Source of the DNA: Corydoras sp. C115
Taxonomy: Eukaryota > Chordata > Actinopteri > Siluriformes > Callichthyidae
Assembly (NCBI GenBank): GCA_019802505.1
Contig: JAFMOC010000194.1
Span: 387,501-451,500 of the forward strand
Reading direction: 5' to 3'
DNA length: 64,000 nucleotides
The translations under genes were made by a program, and so were the position numbers. Under the pieces are notes generated by a model that was given only the letters and a program-made list of their open reading frames with translations, was not told where the DNA came from and ran no database searches. How positions within the stretch are numbered: position 1 is the stretch's first letter; each line of letters starts with the position of its first letter. Positions 1-11,098 of this stretch are shown here, one piece after another.

Positions 1-333
1 TGGTTGGCATGTTCTCCTCTCAGCGCTGGGGATTCCGGTTCGAATCCCAATCTGGGTGGAGTTTGCATGTTCTCCCCGTGTCTGCATGGGTTTCCTCCGG
101 GTTCTCCGGTTTCCTCCCACAGTCCAAAAACATGGATTAAGGTCAATTGAGTTCTCTAAATTGCCCCATATAGAGTGTGTTTGAGTGAGTGAGTGTGTGT
201 CCAGTGATAGATTGGCATCCTGTCCTGGGTATATCTGCCCAGTGCCCAAAACTTTTTCCCCTGGATGGGCATGGGGAACCCCCTCCCACGACTTTAATAG
301 AGGATAAAGCAGAAGATAATGGATGGATGGATG
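1..333 (+). mobile_element. V-SINE (family A), near full length, cut by the window edge
   Basis: Family A is a tRNA-derived SINE of about 345 bp. Its head has an A box-like TGGCTTAGTGGTTGGCATG and a B box GGTTCGAATCC. Its centre is the V-SINE core around TTTCCTCCCACAGTCCAAAA and its 3' part reads CTAATAGAGGATAAAGCGG, followed by a GGAT or GAAT repeat tail. SINEs are copied by a LINE reverse transcriptase. This copy lacks only the first bases of the head and ends with (GGAT)n at 320-333. Confidence 0.93.
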
Positions 334-1138
334 TAAGATGTGTGTTCATGACGTGACCGTCTACGTCCCTCACATCCCGAAACCCCCACCGTTCTGAAGT
401 GCAGTTCTTAAATGAAGGTCTAGGAGTCTCCGACAGGTTTCCCCTCGAAAGCAGCCGATGTTCCACAGTTCTATAATAGACCCCAAAAGCCGACGGTAGC
501 TCCCTCATTAGACCTGCTTTTACTGACACACTCCTGTCCTCACACCTGGGACCGTGATGTCACGCCGTCCCGCAGAATCAATGGACCTGACCCAGTATAA
601 ATTGGGACCTTGAATGCAGTGCGGCGGTTCCATGCCTCCATTAGCGCTCTGTTCGGCGCGGCCGTTATTTTTATGCCAACGTTTCTGCTGAAGATTAATA
701 TGGCCTCCCCCTGCACCGCCTGAGGAGGCGCCGGGCGCCGCTCCTCCCGCTGAAGGAGTGTGATTGATGACCCACGACCAGCCAAAAATTACATTTTCAC
801 GTTTAGAAACAGCCCAAACGCACTGGCGCTTGCGTCGCGGCCGGGGCGACCCGCATGGACGTCCAGCCCCCGTCCCGCACAGGTGGGCCGCAGACCTCGA
901 GGTCAGTCGGTGTCAACACTTTAAATTACAGGGCAATTCGAGATAAGCATCTGGTAATTACAGTGAGAAGATAATTAAATAAAGGTCATTACAGGGGTGG
1001 CTACCTCATTAACACGTACCAGTTTAATCCCAATGACCCGGGTCCTTATCTGACTGGGACGCACCTGGAGCCTGGGGTCCTCATCGGACCCTGTTTCATC
1101 CTCGCCACATGGTAGGAATGTGCTGGACATGGAATCTG
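334..1138. other. Unique sequence, possible conserved non-coding block
   Basis: No gene is seen. The part at 925-1040 is AT-rich with GGTAATTACAG, GATAATTAAATA and TCATTAACA motifs, which are homeodomain-like core sites. Confidence 0.4.
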
Positions 1139-1262
1139 TCAGTGCTGAATTTGCATGTTCTCCCCATGTCCATGGGATTGAGCCATCTGGCCTGTTTTCG
1201 TGCCTTTCATCCCATCAGCACTAGGGTAGGATCAGGCCATGAAGTTCAGGCCAATGACATGG

Positions 1263-1502
1263 GTGGGGGGGGGAGTTGTTCATCCAGAGTTTCGGGCACC
1301 CACACACCCACACGTTACATAGGGGCAATTTCAGCCAATTAACCTTGGATCCATGTTTTTGGACTGTGGAAGAAAACCGGAGAAACCGGAGGAACCCACA
1401 TGGATGTGGGGAGAACATGGAGACTCCACCCAGATCAGGAAATCAAACCTGGATCCCCAGCGCCGAGAGGAGAACATGCCAAACACTACACTACTGTGCC
1501 AT
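1263..1502 (-). mobile_element. V-SINE family A, 3' end missing
   Basis: The head and core are present, ending at the tRNA-like start near 1502. The 3' tail is lost. A small plus-strand core fragment lies just before it at 1139-1175. Confidence 0.8.
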
Positions 1503-1521
1503 CCTCTGAAACAATTTAATA

Positions 1522-1558
1522 TTCATTCATTCATTATCTTCTGCTTAATCCTCTACTA
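1522..1558 (-). mobile_element. V-SINE family A, 3' part (split by hAT)
   Basis: This holds the ATTC tail and first 3' bases of a minus-strand SINE. The rest continues at 2520 after the hAT element. Confidence 0.88.
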
Positions 1559-2519
1559 CAGTGATTCTCAATTATTTTTTGTTAAGCCCCCCCTAGGAAG
1601 AAGAAAACTTTTTGCGCCCCCCCCCACACACACACATGCACACTCACCCCCCCCCCTGTACATGACAAAATGGGATGAAAAAGTATTTTTACACGCCCAC
1701 TGTAGTATGATTTGTCTATAAATTTGTTCTAAGTACACCTCTTTTATAACAATGTCTCCTTATTAACAATAAAGTAAACAAAAAAGAAAGAAATATTGAT
1801 CAACTTAGAACAAAGAATAATTTTATTAACTTAGTTTTTTAGTTTGTAAAAGAAACCAATGAAATCCTTATTTAAACTAGAAATATTTTTGAACTGACTG
1901 GCATTTGATACTGAAAAATGAAATGATATAAAATCAATAAATAATAATAAATTCAAATTCATCAGCAACATTAATTCAGGAGCACAATTTATTAACACTT
2001 TAACCTGCAAAACAAAAATGAATACAACAATTTGTGCTGTTTTTTTTTTTTTTTTGAGTAAGTCAGAACTAATGTCTACAATGCGCCCGTTCTGCAGCGC
2101 ACAGCTTTTCTGCAGTAGCTTTCATAAAGCGTTATAATTGCTTGCTGTCGCGTCACGTTTTCGATTAAAAACTCAAGCGGTTATTAGCTTGATTGCAGTG
2201 TAATGTCTTTAAGTGACGCCTTCATTTATTTCATGCTGTCCGCTGCCAACATTTAAAGACACAGAAGACACGCCGGTCTTTCTTCGTCTCCCACCTTTGT
2301 TACCGTGAAACCAAGCGCTACATACACTTTCCTCGTTTTAACTTTCGGTTTACTTTTGTTTCTCTCGTTATCTTCGTCTCTCTCCTCATCTCTGTTAAAT
2401 ATTTCTCCATGTTGTCTCTTGAGGGTTTGTTCAATGCACTTAATATCACTTGCTCTGTGATTTCTTGTTATGCGCCCCCCCCAGGCACCGCACTGCGCCC
2501 CACTATTTGAGAAGCACTG
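1559..2519 (-). mobile_element. hAT-type non-autonomous transposon (961 bp) inserted in a SINE
   Basis: The ends match as inverted repeats: CAGTGATTCTCAATTA on the left and CAGTGCTTCTCAAATA as the reverse complement of the right end. The element is bounded by an exact 8-bp duplication CTCTACTA (1551-1558 and 2520-2527), the hAT hallmark. The duplicated bases belong to the SINE 3' region, so the target was a SINE copy. CAGTGNTTCTCAA ends are typical of the Charlie branch of hAT. C-rich GCGCCCCCC blocks lie just inside both ends. The inside is AT-rich except for a decayed transposase start on the minus strand. Confidence 0.92.
2221..2415 (-). pseudogene. Decayed N-terminal part of a hAT transposase with BED-type zinc-finger remnant
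   Basis: The minus strand reads YVALGFTVTKVGDEERPACL and continues LCL, then a stop, then MLAADSMK and a second stop. The Cys-x2-Cys followed by a Met-Leu-Ala-x-x-Ser-Met-Lys block resembles the BED zinc finger at the start of hAT transposases of the ZBED5/SCAND3-like kind. An upstream ATG at about 2411 begins MEKYLTEM in another frame, so at least one frameshift and two stops break it. No DDE domain or dimerisation region follows, so only the first part of the gene remains. Confidence 0.75.
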
Positions 2520-2833
2520 CTCTACTAGGGTCATGGAGCGGGGGGGGGGGGGGGGGAGTTCCCCATGCCCATCCAGGGGAGAACGTTTCGGGCGCTGGGC
2601 AGATACACCCAGGACAGGGCGCCAATCTATCACTGGACACACACACACACACACACACACTATATGGGGCAATTTGGAGAATTCAATTGACCTTTATCCA
2701 TTTTTTTGGACTGTGGGAGGAAACCCACGCAGACACAGGGCGAACATGGAAACTCCACCCAGACTGGGATTCGAACCGGGAATCCCCAGGGCTGAGAGGA
2801 GAACATGCCAATCACTAAGCCACCATGCCGCCC
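2520..2833 (-). mobile_element. V-SINE family A, remaining part after the hAT insertion
   Basis: It starts with the duplicated CTCTACTA and continues through the core to the tRNA-like head at 2833. It contains an 11-dinucleotide CA run at 2639-2660 at the family's usual GTGTG site. Confidence 0.9.
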
Positions 2834-3835
2834 TAACAGAACACTGGTTTCTCTAAAAACACAAACCATTAGGATCCACTCCTTCATACTTTGCGAGGTT
2901 GCCCTCGTTCTGTTATGACGGTCCCGTGTTGGGAATGTGAGAGGACGGGGTATCAGTCAGCTATACCGAGAGAACAAACAGCAGCGGGCCCGTACTCACA
3001 GTCGCAATGCCTCATGGGTCGCGCCAACACGCCATCCGTCCTCAGCCTCCGCCCATCAATCATCCCAAAGGTTTGAGGTCCTCATAAAGCCTCTCCAGCT
3101 CTGTACTTTATCTCTGAGACCTCAGACGAAGGCGACCCGCTGCTGTGCCGCTCGATGTCCGCGGGACGCGGGACGGCTGATGGCGTTTTGATGCGTCTTC
3201 CAATCGATTTCTATCAATAATCCCCCGCCATTAAAACGGCTCTCCGGTTCTGATCTGCTCTGCCGTCGGAAACACGCTCTTCATCTCCGATTCATCATCA
3301 GACCCGGACGCCGAGTGCAGGGCCCGAAGAGTCGACCAATCACAACGATCCCGAAAAAAAAAAGCCAGAAGCCCCTTATTCCCCTCCATTAGGAATCCTG
3401 CTGAGCTCAGCGGGTTTCCAGCTTCAGAGACGTGTCCCAAATGTAATGATCCGCTGCCGCCGTCTGGAGGCGGATGAACTGCGAGGATTTGGAAGAAACG
3501 TCCAGGGACCTTTCAATTATTCATCTTGAAGATGCATCGCTGAGTTCGGGGGCCGGGGTCATGTGATCACGGTGTGGCAGAAGGTGGTAGGACATCCTGC
3601 ATGGCTGCTAGTCCCTCACAGGGCTGACATACAACCGCACATGTTCACAATTGAATATATTTGCCATTGAAATTCGTTAATGGGAGGCGGAGACAAAGCT
3701 AGAGAGATGGAGATGGAGAGAACATGCAAATCTTCAGCCAGACAACAGAGCTCCGGATAGCCTGACTCCGTCTCTAATTCACAAATCTGAACTTCATCCG
3801 AGTTTCTTAGAATAGTGGCAAGCTCTCAAAGGGAA
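2834..3835. other. Unique sequence, nothing recognised
   Basis: It has mixed composition with short open stretches only. No promoter or exon is supported. Confidence 0.5.
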
Positions 3836-3890
3836 TTTAGACAGACATTGGGAGAACATGCAAATCCACCAAGATCCAGCCAGGATGCCT
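3836..3890 (-). mobile_element. Old V-SINE fragment
   Basis: GGGAGAACATGCAAATCCACC is preceded by GACATT, recalling the antisense core. It is strongly diverged. A similar scrap lies at 3715-3740. Confidence 0.35.
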
Positions 3891-3945
3891 GGTGATAGCG
3901 CCACCTCCTGGCCATTCTGAGTCTGATCTATATGATGCTTAATGC

Positions 3946-4280
3946 GGGCGGCATGGTGGCATGGTTTCCTCTCCGTGCTGGGAATCCAGGTTTAAATTCT
4001 AATCTGGGTGGAGTTTGCATGTTCTCCCCATGTCACATGGGTTTCCTTCAGGTTCTCCAGTTTCCTCCCACAGTGAAGGCAAATTGAATGGTCTAAATTG
4101 CCCCATATAGAGTGTGTGTGTGTGTGTTTGCGTGAGCGAGTGTGTGCCCAGCGCCCTGTCCTGGGTGTATCTGCCCAGCGCCTAAAACGTTCTCCCCTGG
4201 ATAGGCATGACCCTAATAGAGAATAGGATACGCGACCCTAATAGAGAACAAAGCGGAAGATGAAGCGGAGGATGGATGGA
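3946..4280 (+). mobile_element. V-SINE family A, full length
   Basis: The head GGCGGCATGGTGGC is followed by core and 3' part. A short duplication of GCGACCCTAATAGAG lies near the 3' end. It ends in GGATGGATGGA and abuts the next copy head to tail. Confidence 0.9.
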
Positions 4281-4286
4281 TTAGGA

Positions 4287-4465
4287 CGACTTAGTGGTTG
4301 GCATGTTCTCCTCTCAGCGCTAGGGATTCCCGGTTCAAATTCCAAACTGGGTGGTGTTTGCATGTTCTCCCCATGTCCGTGTGGGTTTCCTCTGGGTTGT
4401 CCGGTTTCCTCCCACAGTCCAAAAACATGGATCAAGGTTAATTGAATTCTCCAAATTGCCCCATA

Positions 4466-4501
<36 letters not shown>

Positions 4502-4634
4502 CCAGTGATAGATTGGCGTCCTGTCCTGGGTGTATCTGCCCAGTGCCCAAAACGTTCTCCTCTGGATGGGCATGGAAAACCCCCGCGACCCTAAAATAGG
4601 ATAAAGCTGAAGATAATGGGTGGAGATAATGGAT
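4287..4634 (+). mobile_element. V-SINE family A, full length, with expanded GT run
   Basis: This is the second member of a head-to-tail pair. The internal GTGTG site has grown to about 16 GT units at 4468-4499. Confidence 0.92.
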
Positions 4635-5350
4635 GTTTTCTGTCTTGCAGTTGTGGATCCAAACGCTCCTTGATCTGGAAACCGATCAGGTTCTAACAGC
4701 AGGTCCAAACCAAAAATAAAAACAGAAGTCAGATGGATCTGATGCAGCAATAAGAGTTAACTTCATAAAGGAACCAGGTCTCTGTCAGTTAACCCACTTT
4801 CGTAAGAGAAGCGTGTCGCGTTGGTGGACGGTACCCCACCGGGTCGAGGCGAACAGAACTTCTGCGGAACGTCGCCCAAAAATAACCACGTTATTTAAAC
4901 GGTTCCCTCCCCCTTTACGGTGACGCGACCCGAGGAGCGCTCTGGGCTGCATGCTCATCTATCGATCCAAATTCAGGCCAGTGTTTTCCTTTTAAAAATA
5001 AATGCTTGCCCCCCGGCGGTGCGCACTCCACATCACGGTGGGGGCAGCACCTGAGTCACGGCTGCGTGACCGAAATACGTCCGAGTACATCCATCGGGTT
5101 TTGAGTTAAAAATACCTGAACCAGAGGAAACGGGAGGCGGCGTTGATACTGATATCACACTGCACATGAGAGGAGCATCTCATCTGAACATTCTATAAAT
5201 AAAGAGCCGCAGGTCATCCAATCAACACGCTGCATACGTGTGCATTCTCATAGTTTTTTTTTTCCATTTTTTAAATAATTTTATATAATCAACAAACAAA
5301 TAAAAAAAACATTAACCCTAAAATATATATATATACATACATATATATAT
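4635..5350. other. Unique sequence, nothing recognised
   Basis: GC-richer at 4800-5120 and AT-rich after 5250. No gene is seen. Confidence 0.5.
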
Positions 5351-5617
5351 GTAGGGCAGATACACCCATACACCCAGGACAGGGGGGCAATCTATCACTG
5401 GACACACACTCAATCACACACACACTATATGGGGCAATTTGGAGAATTCAATTGACCTTGATCCATGTTTTTGGACTGTGGGAGGAAACCGGAGAACCCA
5501 GAGGAAACCCACGCAGACACGGGGAGAACATGCAAACTCCACCCAGATTGGGATTCGAACCGAGAATCCCTAGTGCTGAGAGGAGAACATGCTAAACACG
5601 AAGCCACCGTGCCACCC
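5351..5617 (-). mobile_element. V-SINE family A, 3' end replaced by AT-rich sequence
   Basis: Head, core and middle are present. The 3' tail is missing and TA-rich tracts lie on both sides. Confidence 0.88.
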
Positions 5618-5689
5618 TCTCTATATATATATATAAAAAAATATATATAAATAAATAAAAAAAATATATATATAATAAAATTAAATAAA

Positions 5690-6290
5690 ACAAAAGTAGA
5701 GAGGTGCGTTTCCTGAGTGTGATTGCTGATTGGCCATAGGAGACACAGTGTATGCGTATATCAAAGCAAAAAATTTAACAAGGTAAAAAGTGGGCATGGC
5801 CAGGTAATAGGGTGTCTAAAAGGCGTGGTTGCATCAATGCAGTGACAGTTTATATCGCAAACTATCAAAAAATACTGAAGTGAATGGAACCAAAAATGGG
5901 CGTGGGCGGGTGTGTGAGGGTGCCCAATCGGTCTGTGGCTGTAGACACTCTGAGATTTTAGAACACTGGTCTGACTATAGCCGTCTCCAAGTCCAGCAAA
6001 TTTCGTTTTTGTAGCTCGAAAATTGGCCGAGCTACGGGAGTGCAAAAATTACCGTAATGTAAAGTGAATAGGAATTTTGGCGCATAAAATTGGGAATATC
6101 TTGGGAACACTTCCACCTTAGCTATTCTTTAGCTATTTACAAGCCCTCATCTCACCCATGAACTGGACATGTCCTGTGAAAATTGTGTCGATAGCTCGAA
6201 AGAAAGGGAGACAAAAACGGTGCAATAATAAAATGGGATAACTATAGAGTGACGGCCATATATGGTAATCACACTATTAAATAAATTTAA
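5690..6290. other. Possible unclassified repeat
   Basis: TAGCTCGAAAATTGGCCGAG and GATAGCTCGAAAGAAAGGG share the TAGCTCGAAA phrase 180 bp apart. The text style, bordered by TA tracts, suggests a mobile element. No ends were found. Confidence 0.35.
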
Positions 6291-6295
6291 TTTAC

Positions 6296-6297
<2 letters not shown>

Positions 6298-6352
<55 letters not shown>

Positions 6353-6370
6353 TATATATATATATATATA
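6298..6370. repeat. (TA)n microsatellite
   Basis: About 35 TA units with one interruption. Confidence 0.96.
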
Positions 6371-7065
6371 CTCATATATAATAGAGCACATAATAACTAA
6401 AAAATCAAAAGTTATCCCTTAAATTCCAACACACAGGCCGTCTAGTTTTTATTTCTAAGGGGTGAACTTTGGGGAGGGGTACTTTAAAATTGGCCTCCGT
6501 ATTTGGCGGAACCTCTGTGGGCTGGGTTCTCGTTCTTAAACATGTTCTGAAACATTGCGCTCCCCGACTCCACTCTAAAACCCGACACTGGCGTGGTTGT
6601 CTTCTGATGATGATGCTCTTTGTTTGTACTTTAATAAGTCCATCTGATGTCTGCCGCCGCTCTGGTTCTCGGCACTCGGTTCCGTCCCACGCGGACCCCG
6701 CATTGTGTCGGTGCGGCGGCTGAAAGCATTCTTGTTAACGAATTAGGCTTCAGATGGAAATCAGTGGTGAATCCTAAACGCTCTTCATTTCATGTATTTA
6801 AATTCTGGACAGTAATTGCAGCACTCCAGTCTGGGGATGAATCGGGGGAATGATTCAGGGGCGGAACGTGACGCACAAAAGCGTTCGGCTTAAATGTGTT
6901 TTAAAACCAGGCTCCTTTAAAAAGCCCTCAAATTAGCCCCTTATTCTGACCCGAGGTTTGAATTAAAGGAGGTGAGAGCACCGCCGCCGCTCCATCGAGA
7001 ACCAACACAAATCTGATGCTGTGTGTGAATGCTGTATGTGTGAATACTGTGTGCGAATGCTGTGT
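6371..7065. other. Unique sequence, nothing recognised
   Basis: No gene or repeat was recognised. Confidence 0.5.
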
Positions 7066-7350
7066 CATTTGGGTTCTCCGGTCTCAGTGCTAGGGATTCC
7101 CCGGTTCCCGTGGGTTTCCTCTGGGTTCTCCGGTTTCTTCCCACAGTCCAAAATCATGGATCAAGTTCAATTGAATTCTCCAAGTTGCCCCATATAGAGT
7201 GTGTTTGTGTGAGTGAGTGTGTGTCCAGTGATCGATTGCCCCCCTGTCATGGGTGTATCTGCCCACCGCGGGAGACGTTCTCCCCTGGATGGGCATGGGG
7301 AACCCCCCCTGCGACCCTAGTAGAGGATAAAGCGGAAGATAATGGATGGA
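7066..7350 (+). mobile_element. V-SINE family A with a damaged head
   Basis: The head is scrambled: part of the core (GGGTTCTCCGG) precedes the B-box area and the centre of the B box is lost. The 3' half is normal and ends in GGATGGATATAT. Confidence 0.87.
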
Positions 7351-8602
7351 TATATATATAACGGATTCCATATATGGACATAACGAGGTCTACAGACTGA
7401 CACACGACTACCACGATGGATTTCTGCAAAACATCCCACAAGCTAAACCTGATTTAATACAGATTTAATCTTTAATGTTTTCTAGAGAACCTGCTTTTAA
7501 AACCATCTGCACTTGTTACATGCGGGCGGTGCAGTCCGTCCGACGGCGGTGCTGCGCGGTGCTGTGTGTGAAGCGAGCCAGGCGACCAGGTAAGCAAACA
7601 AAGAGGAGATTTAATTGCTGAAACCAGCGGGAACGCCGCTGAAGGCATGGCGGGACGTGCCGGGAACAAAACCCAAAACAAACAAACAAATCAATAACTG
7701 AAACAATCCACTCCAATAAACGAAACACCCGACGTAACTGCAATATATACAAAAGTATACATATACAATGCTGGTCTGCTGACTCAGGGCACATGCGCGT
7801 TTAAGTGTAGTCAGCAGGCCACATGTGATTAGTTCAAGGGGATGGGCCCTACCTACGGGAACCCTGAATAGAAAAAAACGAAAATAAGAAAACAGGGGGG
7901 AGTGGCCTAGCACTCCCAACCCCTACAGCATTGCAGGAAGACCAATAACAGAGAAGTGAGGACCGGAGGCGTGATGTCACGGCTTGACTTTGTCACAAGC
8001 TCCAGCGATGTGGGTGAGATGTCGACGTGTTCGTGATCCCAAATGTGAACCGGAAACGTTTAGATCTATGTTTATCACTGTGCCTGTAAATTGGATTTTG
8101 AGACACTCGTCATTTTTATTAGAGAGCAACGACGTTTAACTGCGTTCCGCCGACTTGGCAGACTGTCGGCGCATCCGTGAGACAGACATGTGCCGAACAC
8201 ATATCATCTGAACGTCCATTCATGAATCATCTGCATAAAGTAAAGCTCAGCATTCGAAAAGAGCATTTGAGTTTCCATTGTGGAAAGATGCTGAGTCGGG
8301 CCTTTGAGACCGATCAGAACCGAAGTCTAATGTTTAAATACCTTCACATAATGACTATAAAAATGAAACGAACAGTAACCCGTCGCTGACTTCAGCATTT
8401 AAAGTCTTATGAGCCTCCCATGAAGGATGCACCGCCAGTTTTCCTTACCAGATGTGTTTCGAAACGTTTGGACCATTCGAGTGTTCTTCTATTTCGGCAC
8501 CTGGAGGTTCTCTTGTAGGTGCCATTTGGATCACATCTCATCTGTAAACGCTCTAAGTCTTACAAGATGTTTTGACTCAGAAATTTGGAATTTGGTTCTA
8601 AT
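7351..8602. other. Unique sequence, donor of the 55-bp patch
   Basis: The part at 7560-7920 reads like an old transposable element but has no ends. Positions 8283-8342 match the patch inside the SINE at 8737. Confidence 0.4.
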
Positions 8603-8924
8603 AAGGCACAATGGCTGAGAGTTTAACATGTTCTCCTTTTAATGCTTGGGATCCAAGTTTGAATCCTGAGCTGGGTGAAGTTTCCATGTCCTCCCCATGG
8701 TTTTCCTCTGGGTTCTCCGGTGTCCTTCCACAAAAAAAGATGCTGAGTCAGGCCTTTCAAACCGACCATAATCATAGACTAACATTTACATATAAAAACA
8801 TGGATTCAAGGTGAATTGAATGCTCTAAATTGCCCCATATGGTGTGTGTGTGTAGGTGAGTGTGCCCAGCGATAGATTGGCGTCCTGTTTATTTACGTTC
8901 TCCCCTGGACGGGCATGGAGAACC
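8603..8924 (+). mobile_element. V-SINE family A carrying a 55-bp foreign patch
   Basis: The SINE is readable at 8603-8736 and 8797-8924. The bases between (8737-8796) match 8283-8342 instead of the SINE. The 3' tail is missing. Confidence 0.85.
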
Positions 8925-9639
8925 ACAACGCTGTAAACCCCTCTAAATGTGCCATGTTAAGTGTAGCTCAGTTTGGAGATGGAGTCTGGACCGCAAGTGG
9001 AACCCATACATGCAAATGACACACACTGCTTTATTCAGATTAACCAGGTGGGAGGAGCTTGGCTTCCTGTGATTGACGGCAGCACTGGAGCAACGTGGGT
9101 GTAGGTGGGTGGGGGTGGGGGGGTAGATCCGACACGGTTTGTCGGCGTTGGAAACATTTAAAACGTGCTAGCGCTGACTCAGCAGAACCCTCCACATCGA
9201 GAACCAGAGCTCATTAAGACTTCTTATGCTAATTTGATTATTCGAAGATATTTTTTACGAGTAACGCTCACCCCCCCCCCCCCCCCCCCCCCGTCGCCTG
9301 CCCGCACCCGAGATGTGAAATCAGACAGAACAAATCCCTCACATATCATACATTACGTTCCATAAACCCCGCCATGTAGCGGCGGTACAATTGTTATATT
9401 TAATTATTTAAATATTTAAAGCTTCATTAACCCCACACACACCCGTATAACACTTCATATGCTGTTAAACCATTTCTAAACTCTTAAACCTACACAAATG
9501 TAGCAACATATACAGCGCAGAATGCCGCGATACGGTGAACACTGATACCGAACTACAGATATTAAAAAAAACCCGCGATACAGCGAAACAGCGAGGAGCC
9601 ACCCACGATGTGCTCCGTACGCTGTTGTGGAGAACCCAC
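8925..9639. other. Unique sequence with C run
   Basis: A run of about 22 C lies at 9271-9292. CGCGATACAGCGAAACAGCG near 9573 is repeat-like. No gene is seen. Confidence 0.45.
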
Positions 9640-9734
9640 GTTTCAGGCGTTTAATAAAATATCGACTTCGTATCGAACCGCGAGGTCCATACCACGGTGC
9701 CAACTATGAATTTTGTGTACCGTTACTCCCCCTA
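9640..9734 (-). mobile_element. hAT terminal fragment
   Basis: The segment ends TTTTGTGTACCGTTACTCCC followed by CCTA. Reversed, this is the TAGGGGGAGTAACGGTACAC type of start common to one fish hAT family. The matching left end and an 8-bp duplication were not found, so it is called a fragment. Confidence 0.4.
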
Positions 9735-9844
9735 GTGTTCACACAGACAATATTGTCTTACATTCTGAATATTTGACGTGAATAAAATATTAAATCCTCT
9801 GCCATGGACTTCTAAATCCTACATAAATTCTAAACGCAGATGTT

Positions 9845-9845
<1 letters not shown>

Positions 9846-9906
<61 letters not shown>
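9846..9906 (+). repeat. (CA)n microsatellite
   Basis: About 30 CA units interrupted once by TTA. Confidence 0.96.
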
Positions 9907-9909
<3 letters not shown>

Positions 9910-10190
9910 GTAAATTGCCTCGCTCATTTCAGCTAATAAGAAAAGTGTTAGTGACCTCATTCTTTTTATTTTCGGTGTCCCTGCTTAATAGTGGCTCTTT
10001 ATCACGGCCCCCGCGCCGGTCCTGTCCGGTTTATATTAAAGTCTTATTGGTGTATTATGCGCCTCACCTCCATTAAGCTTCTTTAAGGCCAGGGATATGA
10101 GATCGTTTTTCAGCCAGCCTCGTCGAGAGCTTTAAAAAAAAAAAAAAGTAGATTTATAAACCTGCCTTGCATCTAAACACACAGTATGTA

Positions 10191-10193
<3 letters not shown>

Positions 10194-10248
<55 letters not shown>
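10194..10248 (+). repeat. (CA)n microsatellite
   Basis: About 27 uninterrupted CA units. A GT run follows at 10288-10308. Confidence 0.97.
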
Positions 10249-10249
<1 letters not shown>

Positions 10250-10363
10250 GTAGTGCGCATAGCACGGCATGGTGGTCAGCTCCGGGGTGTGTGTGTGTGT
10301 GTGTGTGTGCGGTGGGATAAAGGAGACTTAATTTAATAATAAAGTTAACTAAAATAATTACGA

Positions 10364-10636
10364 GGGCGGCACGGTGGCGTAGTTGTCAGCATGTTCTCCT
10401 CTCAGTGCTGGGGATCCAGGTCGAATCCCAATCTGGGTGGAGTTTGCATGTTCTCCCTGTGCCCAGTTCTCCAGTTTCCTCTCACAATCCAAAAACTTGG
10501 ATCAAGGTCAATGGAGTTCTCCAAATTGCCCCATATAGAGTGTGTCTGTGTGAGTGAGTGTGTGTCCAGTGATAGATTGGTGTCCTGCCCTGGGTGTATC
10601 TGCCCACCGCCCGAAATGTTCTCCCTTGGATGGGCC
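10364..10636 (+). mobile_element. V-SINE family A, 3' truncated
   Basis: The head GGCGGCACGGTGGC is intact. The copy stops at GGATGGGC just before the GAACCCC block. Confidence 0.9.
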
Positions 10637-10778
10637 TCCTATTGGATAATTACTGCATGAGCGATTAACTTTCATCTGGCAATTTGTTATTTAACCCCAA
10701 CTGGTGCAATGAGAGGCTTCTCATGTCTTAAACGACCACGTCAGAGGACACGTCCCACGATCGTGGACAAGATTATTC

Positions 10779-10996
10779 ATTACATACATTACATTTACAT
10801 TTGGTCATTTAGCAGACGCTTTTTATCCAAAGCGACTTACAAGGTGAGCACAGGGTTAATCACAGCGCCCCCTGGAGCAGTGAGGATTAAGGGCCTTGCT
10901 CAAGGACCCACATGGGTAACTTCAGTGGACCTGGGATTTGAACCCCCAACCTTCAAATTGATAGTCCAACACCCTGACCACTGAACTACCTTGCCC
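10779..10996 (-). mobile_element. SINE family B, full length
   Basis: ATTACATTTACATTTGGTC and AGCAGACGCTTTTTATCC form the reversed tail. GGGATTTGAACCCCCAACC is the reversed B box. It is the mirror of the copy at 19975. Confidence 0.85.
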
Positions 10997-11030
10997 CAAT
11001 TAATCTAATAATAAATTAATTTAAAATGAT

Positions 11031-11098
11031 CTCGCAGGCCAGAGAGAAATGTAACACGGGCCACATATGGCCCGCGGGCCTTGAGATTGACACCCATG
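11031..11098 (-). mobile_element. DNA-transposon terminal fragment with GGGCCACAT...GACACCC signature
   Basis: The text CACGGGCCACATATGGCCCG followed by a GAGATTGACACCCATG block resembles the inner and outer parts of a widespread vertebrate hAT-like end that begins CAGGGGTGTCAAACTC. Only one end is visible, with no partner end or target duplication. Confidence 0.45.

Noticed and set aside
2253..2672. A 139-codon minus frame as a single gene.
   Set aside because: It crosses the hAT border into a SINE. Only the part up to about 2415 has protein-like text, and that part is broken by stops and a frameshift.
5315..5325. TAACCCTAAAA as a telomere-like remnant.
   Set aside because: A single CCCTAA with no repetition is chance.
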